This document shows, piece by piece, positions 17,878 to 28,224 of a stretch of 64,000 nucleotides of DNA. The stretch spans positions 108,585-172,584 of the forward strand of contig NZ_JAPQFJ010000007.1 of NCBI RefSeq assembly GCF_026738875.1, written 5' to 3'. The notes beneath the pieces are model-generated. The model did not search any database and had not been told where the DNA came from. It worked only from the letters and a program-made list of their open reading frames with translations. The stretch comes from Clostridium brassicae (GTDB taxonomy: Bacteria; Bacillota; Clostridia; Clostridiales; Clostridiaceae). Both the position numbers and the translations under genes were made by a program. Numbering within the stretch: position 1 is the first letter of the stretch; the number at the start of each line of letters is the position of its first letter.

Positions 17878-19542
17878 TCAAATTTCCATAATAATAGGAA
17901 GAATGATTGGTCTTCGTTTTGTTTTTTCATATAGGAATGTTTCTACAGCTTTTTTCATACTAGTTTTTAATACATACCATTCAATGATATTATTTCCCAA
18001 AGATTTGTTAAGTTCACTTCTAACAATGGATTTTACTTCTTGAATTAACTCCTCTGATTCCTTTACATATATAAAACCTCTAGTTATAATATCTGGTCCC
18101 GCTATAATACTATAAGATTCTCTTTCTAATGTTACAACTATAGTGAGCATACCGTCTTCAGCTAAATGCCTTCTGTCTCTAAGGACTATATTGCCTACAT
18201 CTCCAACCCCAAGTCCATCTACAAATACGGAACCAGTGTGAACTTTACCACATACCTTAGCTTCTTCTTTTGATATTTCTAATACGTTACCCATTTGTAA
18301 CTTAAATATATTTTCATCCTTCATACCTAATTTTTTTGCTAAATCCACATGATGTTTTAAATGTCTGTATTCACCATGAACTGGCATAAAAAATTTAGGA
18401 TGAACTAGTGCATGAATTAACTTTAATTCTTCTCTATATGCATGACCTGATACATGAACTTCTTCTAAATCATCATAAATTACATCTGCACCCTTTCTAA
18501 ACAATTCATTAATTACTTTAGATATAAGTTTTTCATTTCCAGGAATTGGTGATGCAGATATAATAAATAAATCCTTTGGTTCAATGCTAATTTTTCTATG
18601 ATTAGAAAAAGCTATTCTTGCAAGAGCTGCCATGGGTTCTCCCTGACTTCCAGTAGTTATTATGGTTATCTTGTTATTAGGATAATTTTTCATTTCATCT
18701 ACATCTACAATACAACCTTCTGGTATATGTAAGTATCCCAACTCCATAGCTACCTTTGATACGTTCTCCATGCTTCTTCCACTGAAAGCTACCTTTCTTC
18801 CATATTGCAAAGAAGAATTTACTATCTGTTGCATTCTATGAATATTAGAAGCAAAAGTTGCCACAATAACTCTTCCTTCTGCACTAGAAAAAATTCTAGT
18901 TAAAGTATCTCCTATTGCTTTTTCTGATATTGTGTGTCCTTTACGTTCTACATTTGTGCTATCGGCCATAAGCAGCAATACGCCCTCTTTACCCAAGGCT
19001 GATATACGCTCTAAATCCATAACTAACCCATCAATAGGTGTATGATCTATTTTAAAATCACCCGTATGTAATATTACTCCCACCGGGGTATGGATGGCGA
19101 TGGCACAAGAGTCTGCTATGCTGTGAGTGACCCTTATAAATTCAATTTTAAAATTATCTAATTCAACTATACCTCCAGCTTCTACTACTTCAAGCTTACA
19201 CTGTGAAAGTATGTTTTCTTCACTCAACTTGTTTTCAACTAATCCCAATGTCAACCTAGTACCATAAACAGGTACATTTAACTGCTTCAATATATAAGGT
19301 AATGCTCCAATATGATCTTCATGTCCATGAGTTAGAAAAATACCCTTTACCTTATCCGCATTATTTAATAGATAAGTTATATCAGGAATTACTAGATCTA
19401 CCCCGTGCATATTCTCATCAGGAAAGGCTATACCACAATCTATTACTATTATTTCATCTTTATATTCAAAAGCAGTTATATTCTTACCAATTTCTCCAAG
19501 TCCCCCTAAAGGAATAACTCTTACACTATCCTTATTTTTCAT
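17878..19542 (-). CDS. rnj: Ribonuclease J
   Basis: Cytoplasmic metallo-beta-lactamase/beta-CASP RNase with 5'-3' exo- and endonuclease activity in mRNA decay and rRNA maturation. From the chosen start, the zinc motif THGHEDH lies at 71-77 (His72, His74, Asp76, His77). The beta-CASP domain includes TGSQGEPMAAL and SGHA, and the C-terminal dimerisation domain ends LPIIMEI. At 554 aa it has the normal length. The frame extends to a GTG at 19551, but that GTG is part of the GAGGTG site for the ATG at 19540-19542. The region upstream is repeat-rich. Confidence 0.95.
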   Translation of the reverse strand: MKNKDSVRVIPLGGLGEIGKNITAFEYKDEIIVIDCGIAFPDENMHGVDLVIPDITYLLNNADKVKGIFLTHGHEDHIGALPYILKQLNVPVYGTRLTLGLVENKLSEENILSQCKLEVVEAGGIVELDNFKIEFIRVTHSIADSCAIAIHTPVGVILHTGDFKIDHTPIDGLVMDLERISALGKEGVLLLMADSTNVERKGHTISEKAIGDTLTRIFSSAEGRVIVATFASNIHRMQQIVNSSLQYGRKVAFSGRSMENVSKVAMELGYLHIPEGCIVDVDEMKNYPNNKITIITTGSQGEPMAALARIAFSNHRKISIEPKDLFIISASPIPGNEKLISKVINELFRKGADVIYDDLEEVHVSGHAYREELKLIHALVHPKFFMPVHGEYRHLKHHVDLAKKLGMKDENIFKLQMGNVLEISKEEAKVCGKVHTGSVFVDGLGVGDVGNIVLRDRRHLAEDGMLTIVVTLERESYSIIAGPDIITRGFIYVKESEELIQEVKSIVRSELNKSLGNNIIEWYVLKTSMKKAVETFLYEKTKRRPIILPIIMEI

Positions 19543-19564
19543 TAAATTCACCTCTTTATATTTA

Positions 19565-19865
19565 TTTAGAATTGTTTTCGCTATTTATACGAATTCAATA
19601 ATTTTTTATTATATTAATTTTAGAATTGTCTTTAAAATTATAGAAGATCAACAATTTAAAACTTTCCTTCCGTTTCCCTAAAGATATATTTTAAATTGGT
19701 GAGTTCATTATAATAAGAAATTACTATTCTTATTTGTTATAACTAATGTAGCATTAAGAGCTTTCATATGTTTGAGCCTTAAGCGAGTTTATGAAAGCCT
19801 AGATACATTAGTCATAACAAATTTAGAATTGTTTTCGAAATTATAGGAGATCAACAATTTAAAAC
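19565..19865. repeat. Palindrome flanked by 44-bp direct repeats
   Basis: Direct repeats at 19619-19662 and 19822-19865 match at 40 of 44 positions by my count (TTTAGAATTG... to ...CAACAATTTAAAAC), with a degenerate third start at about 19565. Between them lies a nested palindrome: ATTTGTTATAACTAATGTA (19732-19750) / TACATTAGTCATAACAAAT (19804-19822), with inner arms GCTTTCATA / TATGAAAGC. No ORF. The rest of the 564-base gap to 20115 is AT-rich with nothing further seen. Confidence 0.75.
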
Positions 19866-20115
19866 ATATCTTACTCTTATTTTGCCTTATATAAATAAAT
19901 TTAATCCAAATGCAGATATTTTTTGTACATTTATATATAGATTAACACCTAACTTATAAGAAAAATAAATTATAGGGATCATATAAAAATTATTTAAAAA
20001 TCTGTCGATATTTATTTAAAATTTTACCATTATTGGAAGGATTATTGATAAAAGCATAGAATTTTATATATTATATACTTATTATCATATACTTATAAAA
20101 CGAGGTGAAGATTAA

Positions 20116-21687
20116 TTGAAAAACAATAAGTCTAACTATTTAATTTTTACATCTTTAATAATATTATTTGTTATAAACACTATCACAGCTAAGCTGTTAA
20201 CTAACTTAATTCTTAATTTAATTAGTATCTTAGTTTTTTCATTATTTATAACTATCATAATAAATAAAATCTACTGCAAAAAATTAGAAATAATTAAGGA
20301 GTTCATGTGGAAAATCAACAAAAACGATTACACAATAGATCTTAGCAATATAAGCGATAGTGGTTTTAAAGAAATAGCCGAAGAAATACAAAATCTTATT
20401 GAAAATTTAAAAGAAAACTTTAAGCAACAAGTACAAATGACTACTGAAATTACAGAAGTAAGTAACAAATTAAATTTTATAGCAAATGAATCTGGAGAAT
20501 CCATGAATGCACTGCATACTTCTGCTGAATTCACTTGTGACGGTAGTGAAAAACAAGTAATGATGCTTGAAGAAATATCTAAAAATACTATAAGCATAGT
20601 AAATACTCTTAGATATATAACTGATGAAATGAAGGACACAGCATTATTTGCTGAAGAATCTATAGGTGCTGCACAAAACGGTATAAATTCAACTTCTAAT
20701 ATATCAAGCAAAATTAATGAAATCAAACTTCTTACGAAAAACACTCATAATGAAGCAGAATCTCTAAAAAAATATTCAGAACAAGTAGTATCTATGACAA
20801 ATCTTATTGGTACCATAGCAAAACAAACAAATATGTTAGCTTTAAATGCAACTATAGAAGCAGCTAGAGCTGGAGAACATGGAAAAGGCTTTTCAGTGGT
20901 TGCTAATGAAGTTGGAAAACTTTCTAGCAAAACTACAGAAGTAGCAAAACAAATAGATAGTATTGTAACCACTTTACAAAAAGAAATAACCAATATAGCT
21001 AATTCCACTTTACAGGAAACTCAACATGTTGAAGAAGGATATAATGAGGTTCAAAATACTATAAAAGAATTCAACAAAATAAACTCTTCTCTTTGCACCA
21101 GCATTGATAAAATAAAAAAGATAAGTAAAGACGTAAACAATATAAATAACAATGGTCAGGAAATAGCTTCTAGTATTGAAGAAATAACTCAATTTTCTAT
21201 AGAAATATATACACAAATGCAGGAATCTCAAGCTCATGTTAATGAAGAAAATAATGAACTATCCAATCTAAAAGAAATTTCAAGTAATCTTAAAACAAAG
21301 GCTGAGGATATGCAACAATATGTGGCAGGAAAAGTAATGGAAAACAGAATGCTAAAAGCTGTTGATTATATAAAAAATCAAGTTTCAGATAAAAACATTA
21401 ATAAAACATTATTAGATAGATTATTAATAGATTCTAACGTAGATAGCATTATTATTACGGATAAAAAAGGTATAGTTAAATATTGTAATGATCAATCAGC
21501 TATTGGCCTTAATCTTTATGATGTAGATTCAAAATTTACTTTATTAAAAGAAGGCAAAGCAAACCATATTACAACCCCAATAAAGAAAAGAGCTGAAGAT
21601 GGAAAATTATTTAAATTTCTGGCCATTATTCATGACGGTATTATTTATCAAGCAGGATTATCTGTAGACTCCTTGCTTAAATTATAA
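20116..21687 (+). CDS. Methyl-accepting chemotaxis protein with C-terminal sensor-like domain
   Basis: A 523-aa chemoreceptor. Residues 8-53 hold two closely spaced transmembrane helices with almost no extracytoplasmic loop. There is no evident HAMP domain, and the signalling domain (about 90-400) contains the conserved hairpin tip [35 protein letters not shown]. The last 90 residues (from [21 protein letters not shown]) look like a PAS/Cache-like sensor placed after the signalling domain, the reverse of the usual order. Start is TTG behind GAGGTGA. It probably senses a cytoplasmic cue; the ligand is unknown. Confidence 0.87.
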   Translation: MKNNKSNYLIFTSLIILFVINTITAKLLTNLILNLISILVFSLFITIIINKIYCKKLEIIKEFMWKINKNDYTIDLSNISDSGFKEIAEEIQNLIENLKENFKQQVQMTTEITEVSNKLNFIANESGESMNALHTSAEFTCDGSEKQVMMLEEISKNTISIVNTLRYITDEMKDTALFAEESIGAAQNGINSTSNISSKINEIKLLTKNTHNEAESLKKYSEQVVSMTNLIGTIAKQTNMLALNATIEAARAGEHGKGFSVVANEVGKLSSKTTEVAKQIDSIVTTLQKEITNIANSTLQETQHVEEGYNEVQNTIKEFNKINSSLCTSIDKIKKISKDVNNINNNGQEIASSIEEITQFSIEIYTQMQESQAHVNEENNELSNLKEISSNLKTKAEDMQQYVAGKVMENRMLKAVDYIKNQVSDKNINKTLLDRLLIDSNVDSIIITDKKGIVKYCNDQSAIGLNLYDVDSKFTLLKEGKANHITTPIKKRAEDGKLFKFLAIIHDGIIYQAGLSVDSLLKL

Positions 21688-21756
21688 AAAGCACTTAACT
21701 TTAGGTATAGATACAATTTTTTATTCCTTGCATTAAAAATTCTCAAAGTTAAAAAC

Positions 21757-21794
21757 AAGGAACCTATGAAAATTAAGTTTTTCATAGGTTCCTT
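21757..21794 (+). terminator. Terminator of the chemoreceptor gene
   Basis: The stem AAGGAACCTATGAAAA / TTTTCATAGGTTCCTT is followed by CATTTTAT. Confidence 0.78.
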
Positions 21795-21867
21795 CATTTT
21801 ATACTAAACAACAAATTCTTTAATCACTAATTCCTAATTTCTGGTATCTAACTACCTTATTTAAAAG

Positions 21868-24855
21868 CTAGCGGTCTTTTTTAAGAATATAAACTTGCTG
21901 ACTGTCCTTTGAATCTCCTGCTATATAATAAATAGAGTCTGCTGATACTCCTATTATATCATCAGCTTTTGTGTCACTTAACTTTACTGCTCCGCTTCCA
22001 TTAGCGTTCATTCTATAAATGCATTTATCCTTGTAATCTATATAATATATAAATTCATCATAAATAGAATATCTACCTACTATTTCATTAGAAATCCATT
22101 TACTATTTGTTCCATCATGATCCATTTTGTGTAGAGATGATGCTGCACTATGTCTTACCAAATAATATATACCATTTTTATTTACACCTAATGAATGAGT
22201 AGCTATTTCTTCTAAACATTCTTTTGAAGTTCCGTCAACTTTAACTCTATATAGTTTATAATCCTTTGAATTTATATAATAAACCCAATCTTCAAAAACA
22301 GCTATTTCTTCTCCTGCATCTAAGCTTAATTTAGTAAGTTCTGTGCCATCTAGTTTCATTTTATAAATGCCGCCCAAAACACTGTACATACCATCAGTAT
22401 AATAAATCCAATCCTTTACGACAGCAAAGCTTCTCACTCCTGAAATAGAAAGATTTGTATCAGAAGTTCCGTCTAACTTAACTTTATGCATACCTCCATT
22501 AAAAGAGCTTATATAATATATCCATTCTCCATATATCTGGATTTTGTCATAACAATTTTTTGCAATAATTGCACGTTCACCTGAAGCTTTGTTTACTTTA
22601 TATAAAGGAGACCCAGTTAAACAGTAAGCTTCTCCACTCTTTGTCCACTGTTCTTCAACATAGTAAACAAACCCATCTTTTTCTATTAAACTTTGTATCC
22701 CTAAATTGTCTTCCTGTTGATTATTAGTATTTTTCTCAATATTACCTTCTTCATTATTTTCAGTTTCACTATTTTCTTGCGTATTAGCATTTTCTTCATC
22801 AGGTCTATTTATTTCAACTTTACTACAAGGGTAATTTTCACTTTCTACTTCTATATATTTATATTCCCATTTCCCTGTAGCTTGATTGAATTTATAAGTA
22901 GTTTTAACTTTGCATAAGAAATCACTATAAGAAACTCCTGCTAAGTAAATATTTCTACTCAATTCCAAACTTCCATCTTTATCTAAGTCCTCTCCATCAT
23001 ACCATATTGTAAGAGAGGTACTTAATCCTGTACTCATTAAATTATTATAATGTGTATCATTATCTTTACTAAGATCTACTAAATAATAAGCATTATTATT
23101 GGAAATTTTAATGTTACGATTACTTAAAAGCTCATATCCAAAGTCTTGTCCCTGACTTGGAATCATTGTATCATCAAATATTTTATTAAGCTTATTATTG
23201 CTTAAAGAATATATATAAGTGGAATGTATTCCTCTTTGCATATTAGTAAGTAAATCTATCTTTATATCCTTTACCTTGTCTTTATTAAAGTCGCCTAATG
23301 TTATAATATTTCCAACCTCTTGACAGTTAGAGGTACTTAATGCATCATAACTTATTATTTCACCATTTGAAGTATCTTGAACAAATAACTTCAAATTCTT
23401 ATAGGCGTAATTTACATAATCCCCTGTAAGAACTATATTTTCCTTTTTTCCATCCCCATTTACATCTTCTGAAGTACATTTAATAATTTTTGAAGAAGGA
23501 TTATTTACACCTCTTACATAAAAAGTTTCTCCATCTTTTACAGAAATATTTTCTTCTGACTCTAATCCATTATCACTACTTTCATTATTTAAATCTACTT
23601 TTTTTATTTCATCATGAATATTAAAGTACCATAAACATCCATTAACTATATTAATATAATTCGCATCATCATCTACTTGATGTGCAATAATACTTTGATC
23701 TGTACCGTCTGGCTTTATTTTATATATAGTTCCTTCACATAAATAATATATATACCCTTTAAAAGTATTTATAGCTGATACTTTATTCAAGAATGTTAGC
23801 TTCTGAATGTTGTTCCCCTTTAAATCTGATTTATAAACTATACCAGAAAAATTCTTATAATAAATGTATTCATCATCTACATTAATGGTATCTGCTAGCA
23901 TACTTTGAGCATCAGTATTATTTACTATACATTGCTTTCCACTACCATCAACATTCATTTTATATATTCCAGTTTCTTTTCCTGTTAAATAATTAAACCC
24001 CCAATAGTATATTAAGTTATCCTTTATCATAAAGAAGACTTCATCTGTTTTGTTTTCTATATTGTTCAAAAGTTCCTTTGGATTTTTTCCATTTAAATCA
24101 CTTTTATATAATTTAGAACTATCTACATAATATATGTTATTCCCATATATTTGAAATTGACTGTATGGAGATAAACTGTAACATATAGTCTCTGCTTGTC
24201 CAGAACCATCATTTTTAACTCTAAAAGCTGTATAAACTTCTTCTTTTGTATAAGGACTATGTGATACAAAATATATGTAACCATTACTAGCATAAAGTTG
24301 ACAAATTCTATCTTCTCCTTTATATACAAGCTTTTTTGAAGTACCATCTTTCTTCATTTTGTATATACTAGCATTGTAAGTAAAATCGCTATAATATACC
24401 CATTCGCCATCTTGTACTACTAAAGATTCATTTTCTTTATTATTAGGTGAAGAGCTTTGTAAAACATTAGCTCCATCTTGTTTTATGTAGAAATCCATAT
24501 AAGTTTCTTTTTTCAAATCTTTGCTCTTTCCACTTTTTAATCCCTTAGTAATTTTTAAAGTATATTTTTCTCCTGGCGTATATCCATTTGAGTTTGGCTT
24601 TACTCTTATTGATTTCTTATCTTCACATAGCTCTAACTGTGATTCCTGAACTATTCCCTTACTATTAGTTACCTTTATGTAATTTTTAGAAAAGTTATCA
24701 AATTTGATATTGTCATTAAACTTAATAGTCCATATTTTATGGCTATCTACTACTTGTCCAGAATTAATACCCTCAGCATGAACATCTGATTTAAATCCAA
24801 TAATCATAAAAGATAAAAGTACAAAACTAATGCATGTCTTACCTATTCTTTTCAA
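21868..24855 (-). CDS. Large secreted DUF5050-type beta-propeller protein (paralogue 2)
   Basis: Exported protein of 995 aa, paralogous over its full length to the gene at 10207-13161. It has a signal peptide ending near VHA (residue 28) and an Ig-like domain (IWTIKFNDNIKFDNFSKNYIK). Two propellers are built of repeats such as YYSDFTYNASIYKMKKDGTSK. The central FG-GAP-like part holds DVNGDGKKEN, GDFNKDKVKD and EDLDKDGSLE. The linker before the second propeller is longer and Asn/Glu-rich (residues about 690-720), accounting for much of the size difference. Start is TTG. No cell-wall sorting signal. Function unknown; extracellular display or a spore/envelope role is only a guess. Confidence 0.82.
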   Translation of the reverse strand: MKRIGKTCISFVLLSFMIIGFKSDVHAEGINSGQVVDSHKIWTIKFNDNIKFDNFSKNYIKVTNSKGIVQESQLELCEDKKSIRVKPNSNGYTPGEKYTLKITKGLKSGKSKDLKKETYMDFYIKQDGANVLQSSSPNNKENESLVVQDGEWVYYSDFTYNASIYKMKKDGTSKKLVYKGEDRICQLYASNGYIYFVSHSPYTKEEVYTAFRVKNDGSGQAETICYSLSPYSQFQIYGNNIYYVDSSKLYKSDLNGKNPKELLNNIENKTDEVFFMIKDNLIYYWGFNYLTGKETGIYKMNVDGSGKQCIVNNTDAQSMLADTINVDDEYIYYKNFSGIVYKSDLKGNNIQKLTFLNKVSAINTFKGYIYYLCEGTIYKIKPDGTDQSIIAHQVDDDANYINIVNGCLWYFNIHDEIKKVDLNNESSDNGLESEENISVKDGETFYVRGVNNPSSKIIKCTSEDVNGDGKKENIVLTGDYVNYAYKNLKLFVQDTSNGEIISYDALSTSNCQEVGNIITLGDFNKDKVKDIKIDLLTNMQRGIHSTYIYSLSNNKLNKIFDDTMIPSQGQDFGYELLSNRNIKISNNNAYYLVDLSKDNDTHYNNLMSTGLSTSLTIWYDGEDLDKDGSLELSRNIYLAGVSYSDFLCKVKTTYKFNQATGKWEYKYIEVESENYPCSKVEINRPDEENANTQENSETENNEEGNIEKNTNNQQEDNLGIQSLIEKDGFVYYVEEQWTKSGEAYCLTGSPLYKVNKASGERAIIAKNCYDKIQIYGEWIYYISSFNGGMHKVKLDGTSDTNLSISGVRSFAVVKDWIYYTDGMYSVLGGIYKMKLDGTELTKLSLDAGEEIAVFEDWVYYINSKDYKLYRVKVDGTSKECLEEIATHSLGVNKNGIYYLVRHSAASSLHKMDHDGTNSKWISNEIVGRYSIYDEFIYYIDYKDKCIYRMNANGSGAVKLSDTKADDIIGVSADSIYYIAGDSKDSQQVYILKKDR

Positions 24856-24936
24856 TACTCATTTCATCTCCCTTTTTATAGCTTGCCCCTCAATTCATTT
24901 TAGTAAAATAAATATATATTTGTTTTTCATTTAGAA

Positions 24937-24985
24937 TTACGAATTTTGCATAATTAAAAATTTCAAATAGATTATAGAAACTTAT
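24937..24985. repeat. Dispersed 'TTGCATAATTAAAAATTTCAA' motif copy
   Basis: The core TGCATAATTAAAAATTTCAA (about 24955) recurs with one or two changes at about 32108 and 46861. Nothing else is visible in the 354-base gap 24856-25209 apart from the terminator at its left end. Confidence 0.5.
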
Positions 24986-25180
24986 AACTTATTAATTCAG
25001 TTTAGGATAAACAAACCTTCAAAAACTTAATTATATATATAAGTCACTATTTTATAATTATTTTACTTATGAATATAATCCAAACTAATAATTCATAAAT
25101 AAATTCAAAGCACAATATTGCTAATAATACTATTTTATATGAAATTTATACATATAACAATATATTATCCTATTAAATTG

Positions 25181-25206
25181 TAAAAAGGCCAACAAAAGTT
25201 GACCTT
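25181..25206 (-). terminator. Terminator of the DUF4097 operon
   Basis: On the minus strand, stem AAGGTCAAC / GTTGGCCTT with a 4-base loop, followed by TTTTAC. Confidence 0.75.
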
Positions 25207-25209
25207 ATA

Positions 25210-26610
25210 CTAATTGTATATGTTGATGCTTCCATTTTTATTAGTAACCTTTATTTTAACAGAATCATTTCCTAAAACCTTATCTACACTTTCTACTTCT
25301 TCAGTCTTATTAGGATTTAAGTCTAAATTTCTGCTGTGTATTCTTCCATAAGTTGATTCCAATATAAAGTGACCCTTTTGTTCCTTTGCAAAAGTCATTT
25401 TAACAGAACCACCTTCATTTATTATTTTTAAATCTTTATTCACTATATTTGAATTTTTAAATTCTACAGATCCATTACCAGAATTTATATCTACTTTACC
25501 TAAAATATTTACAGCTTTAATATTACCATAATCATTTTCACATTTAAAATCTCCAAAAATATCTTGTACATCTATCTTTGCATTTTTATTTTCTACTTCA
25601 ACATTCTTCTTAATATTTTTCAAATATATTAGTCCATATTGATCTTGTGCCTTAACATTTCCTCCTACATTAATTATCCTAATATTCCCATTTGAGTTTT
25701 TAGTTATAACATTACCATTTACATCCTCTACATTAATAGTACCATACTCATTTTCAACACCTAAATCTTTTTCTATATTTTTCACCTTTATACTACCATT
25801 TTTATTCTTTATTTCAACTTTTCCTTTTATTATATCTACTTCTATTTTTCCATAAGTATTTTCGCAAATAACATCTCCACTTATTGAATTTAGATTAATA
25901 TTTCCATTTGAATTTTTTACTTTTATGCCATTTCCAATGTTTTTAGCAGATATACTTCCATATTCATTAGTAACTTCTGAATAAATTTTTTCTGGGATTT
26001 TTATATTGATGTTTAATCGACTTACTGAATAATTACTATTATTTTTAAAATCTTTTTGTGTATCTATTCTTATATCTTCTCCTTGACTTACTTTTATAAT
26101 CGAGTCAGCAATTTTTTTAGCTTCTTTTTCATCATTATTTAAAATTCTTATGTCTGAATTTACTTCAATAACTTGTTTTGAAGATTTTTCTAAATTTATA
26201 TTTGCTAAATCACTACTTATGATAAGTTTTTTAGCAGTTTTAGGGTCAATCACCTGCTGTTTTGTAAACTTGGATTCAAATTTGTAATTTATATTATTAA
26301 ATCCCCTGATATTTATTCCTTCCTTATTAAAATTGAAAATATGGCTTCCTATAAACAAAACCCCTGAAATTCCTAATATAATCAAGATTAAGAATCCACT
26401 AAGCCCATCAAATTTAAGCTTTCCTAAATTTTTCTCTGATAAAGTATTAGAAACTAAAATTTCAATTCCAAATATTATTAATATAACAGGCCACCATTTT
26501 ATAATTTTTCCTACTAAAGTGAGATCATATATATTTCCAAGTATACAGGTTATTCCTATAAGTATTAAAGTCACTCCTAAAGTTATTGAACCAACTCTCC
26601 ATTGACGCAT
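25210..26610 (-). CDS. DUF4097-type envelope protein with LiaF-like membrane segment
   Basis: A 466-aa membrane protein. The first 95 residues hold three or four helices of the LiaI/LiaF-like type. Residues about 120-465 are a DUF4097 'putative adhesin' domain, a right-handed beta-helix of roughly 20-22-residue rungs with recurring NGNIxxxxxxGxVxxxNxYGxI patterns. Such proteins often sit with envelope-stress systems, but no LiaRS-type pair is nearby. It starts in the TAATG overlap with the stop of the upstream gene, so the two are coupled. Function unknown. Confidence 0.78.
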   Translation of the reverse strand: MRQWRVGSITLGVTLILIGITCILGNIYDLTLVGKIIKWWPVILIIFGIEILVSNTLSEKNLGKLKFDGLSGFLILIILGISGVLFIGSHIFNFNKEGINIRGFNNINYKFESKFTKQQVIDPKTAKKLIISSDLANINLEKSSKQVIEVNSDIRILNNDEKEAKKIADSIIKVSQGEDIRIDTQKDFKNNSNYSVSRLNINIKIPEKIYSEVTNEYGSISAKNIGNGIKVKNSNGNINLNSISGDVICENTYGKIEVDIIKGKVEIKNKNGSIKVKNIEKDLGVENEYGTINVEDVNGNVITKNSNGNIRIINVGGNVKAQDQYGLIYLKNIKKNVEVENKNAKIDVQDIFGDFKCENDYGNIKAVNILGKVDINSGNGSVEFKNSNIVNKDLKIINEGGSVKMTFAKEQKGHFILESTYGRIHSRNLDLNPNKTEEVESVDKVLGNDSVKIKVTNKNGSINIYN

Positions 26611-27140
26611 TAATTAGATTCTCCCCTCTTACTAGGTGATTTTAAAAGTCTACTGGGGTCATTTATTACTTTCCTACCAATAATTAATTTTAACCCAATT
26701 ACTATAAATACTGCTGAAAGTATACCAGTTTTTATTGAATGAATAGTTCTCCAGCCAAGTACTACATCTAACATAGGAAATATTATTTCATTAACTATAC
26801 TAATTGCCCCCATAAAAATGAATATATATCCTAGTATTTTTGTTTCCTTACCTGACCAAGGTATCTTAATATCTTGATTGTCATTTGGCTGTACATTAAG
26901 TTCGTAACATTTTCTAACATCAAATACACTATAAAACCAGATTATAGGTATTAATCCAGCAACCATACTAAGATGTAATACATCCGCAAAACCTATTGCG
27001 ATAAAAAATAATGCCATAAGTTGAAGTCCTTTTTTAGAAAGACCTAAATACATGTGCCCCGCACCTGGTATCATTGAAAAAAATAATGCCCAAAACTTTT
27101 TGTTTCTCAAAATTTCCATCTCCTTCATATTATCTTTCAT
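26610..27140 (-). CDS. Multi-pass membrane protein, TM2-like
   Basis: The 176-aa protein begins with a charged stretch followed by a TM2-like hairpin (FFSMIPGAGHMYLGLSKKGLQ), with the Pro-Gly-x-Gly-x-x-Tyr-x-Gly pattern of that family. Two more helices lie at about 100-155. It shares one base with the downstream DUF4097 gene and is the first gene of that pair. Probably an inner-membrane accessory of the beta-helix protein (inference from coupling). Confidence 0.7.
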   Translation of the reverse strand: MKDNMKEMEILRNKKFWALFFSMIPGAGHMYLGLSKKGLQLMALFFIAIGFADVLHLSMVAGLIPIIWFYSVFDVRKCYELNVQPNDNQDIKIPWSGKETKILGYIFIFMGAISIVNEIIFPMLDVVLGWRTIHSIKTGILSAVFIVIGLKLIIGRKVINDPSRLLKSPSKRGESN

Positions 27141-27269
27141 TACCTATATGATAATATGAAAATCTTAATAAAAAACATTCTAATTTATTAAGATTTTCTT
27201 AACTTAAAAACTTTATTATATTCAACTTCTTATTTAACTTTTCAATGTCTATAAACGTATATAATAAAA

Positions 27270-27326
27270 TAGGCTATATTTCAAGAAAATTGTTTATTGT
27301 ATATATTTTCTTGAAACATAGCCTAA
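27270..27326. repeat. GGCTATGTTTTAA-family hairpin, copy 1
   Basis: Arms TAGGCTATATTTCAAGAAAA and TTTTCTTGAAACATAGCCTA pair over about 20 bp. It lies past the 3' end of the leftward secreted-protein gene and could serve as its terminator. Confidence 0.7.
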
Positions 27327-27392
27327 AATTATATCATCATCATAAAATTTTTATATTTGATAAATCTATAAATTATTAACCTAAACAAATGC

Positions 27393-28142
27393 TTATGCTT
27401 TAAACGCATTATCTGCATATGTTTGCCAGCTACTACTTGCAGGTGTACCAGTCACACTATATGATAACCCTCCAGCTGGACCTGTACTAGAATAATTAAA
27501 TGTTGATCCTAATGTCCATGAATAATTCGTAACACTGTACGTATGGACATACTTACTTCCAACTTCAATCCATTTTCCTGAAACTTTAGGTACCACTCTT
27601 ACACTACAATATGCATATTTATCTGCTGCATTTAATTTTGAATCGTCTAAATTGAACATAACAATACCTTTTAATCTATTTGTTCCATCCATATATGTTG
27701 TATACTGTCCTTCAGTTGTTGAATAGTATGATGCTTTAGATGCTTCCCATTCAATACTAATAGCATCTTCTCCTCCCGGATCAGATAATTTCCTATTAGC
27801 TGTAACACCTGCTGTTAGATAATAATAAGATTGTCCTGCTCTATGTGTAATATAAACAGTATGTTTTACATCAGAACTACCTTTTAATAAAGATTCCGAT
27901 TTTGTTACTTTCACTCCCACTGTATTTAAAGCTTCTTGAACATCTTTAAATTCAACCCCTTCATTTTCCTTATCAACCGCATACCGAATAACTGTATTAA
28001 TAAAGTCATCATCATTAAGCTGTTGAATATACTCTGCTGTAAAAGGAATCTTCTCTGTTGCCATTGCGTATGTTGGTTTCATGCAGTATAAACCAAATCC
28101 TATCAATAATGCTAATACACTTACAAATATCTTCTTATGCAT
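27393..28142 (-). CDS. Secreted protein of unknown function
   Basis: I do not recognise this 249-aa protein. A Sec signal peptide (KIFVSVLALLIGFGLYCMKP, cleavage near YAMA) is followed by a helical stretch (30-75) and then a beta-rich domain full of Tyr, Ser and Thr (VYITHRAGQSYYYLTAG, YSWTLGSTFNYSSTGPAGG). The frame opens at 28172, but AAAGGG lies before the ATG at 28140-28142, which is used. It is 82 bases downstream of an unknown membrane protein in the same direction and may form an operon with it. Confidence 0.6.
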   Translation of the reverse strand: MHKKIFVSVLALLIGFGLYCMKPTYAMATEKIPFTAEYIQQLNDDDFINTVIRYAVDKENEGVEFKDVQEALNTVGVKVTKSESLLKGSSDVKHTVYITHRAGQSYYYLTAGVTANRKLSDPGGEDAISIEWEASKASYYSTTEGQYTTYMDGTNRLKGIVMFNLDDSKLNAADKYAYCSVRVVPKVSGKWIEVGSKYVHTYSVTNYSWTLGSTFNYSSTGPAGGLSYSVTGTPASSSWQTYADNAFKA

Positions 28143-28224
28143 TATCTTAACCCTTTCTTTTATTTTTATCATTAATCATTTTCTACATCAATTATATAAA
28201 CACTGGAATCCCCCCTTTGTATTC

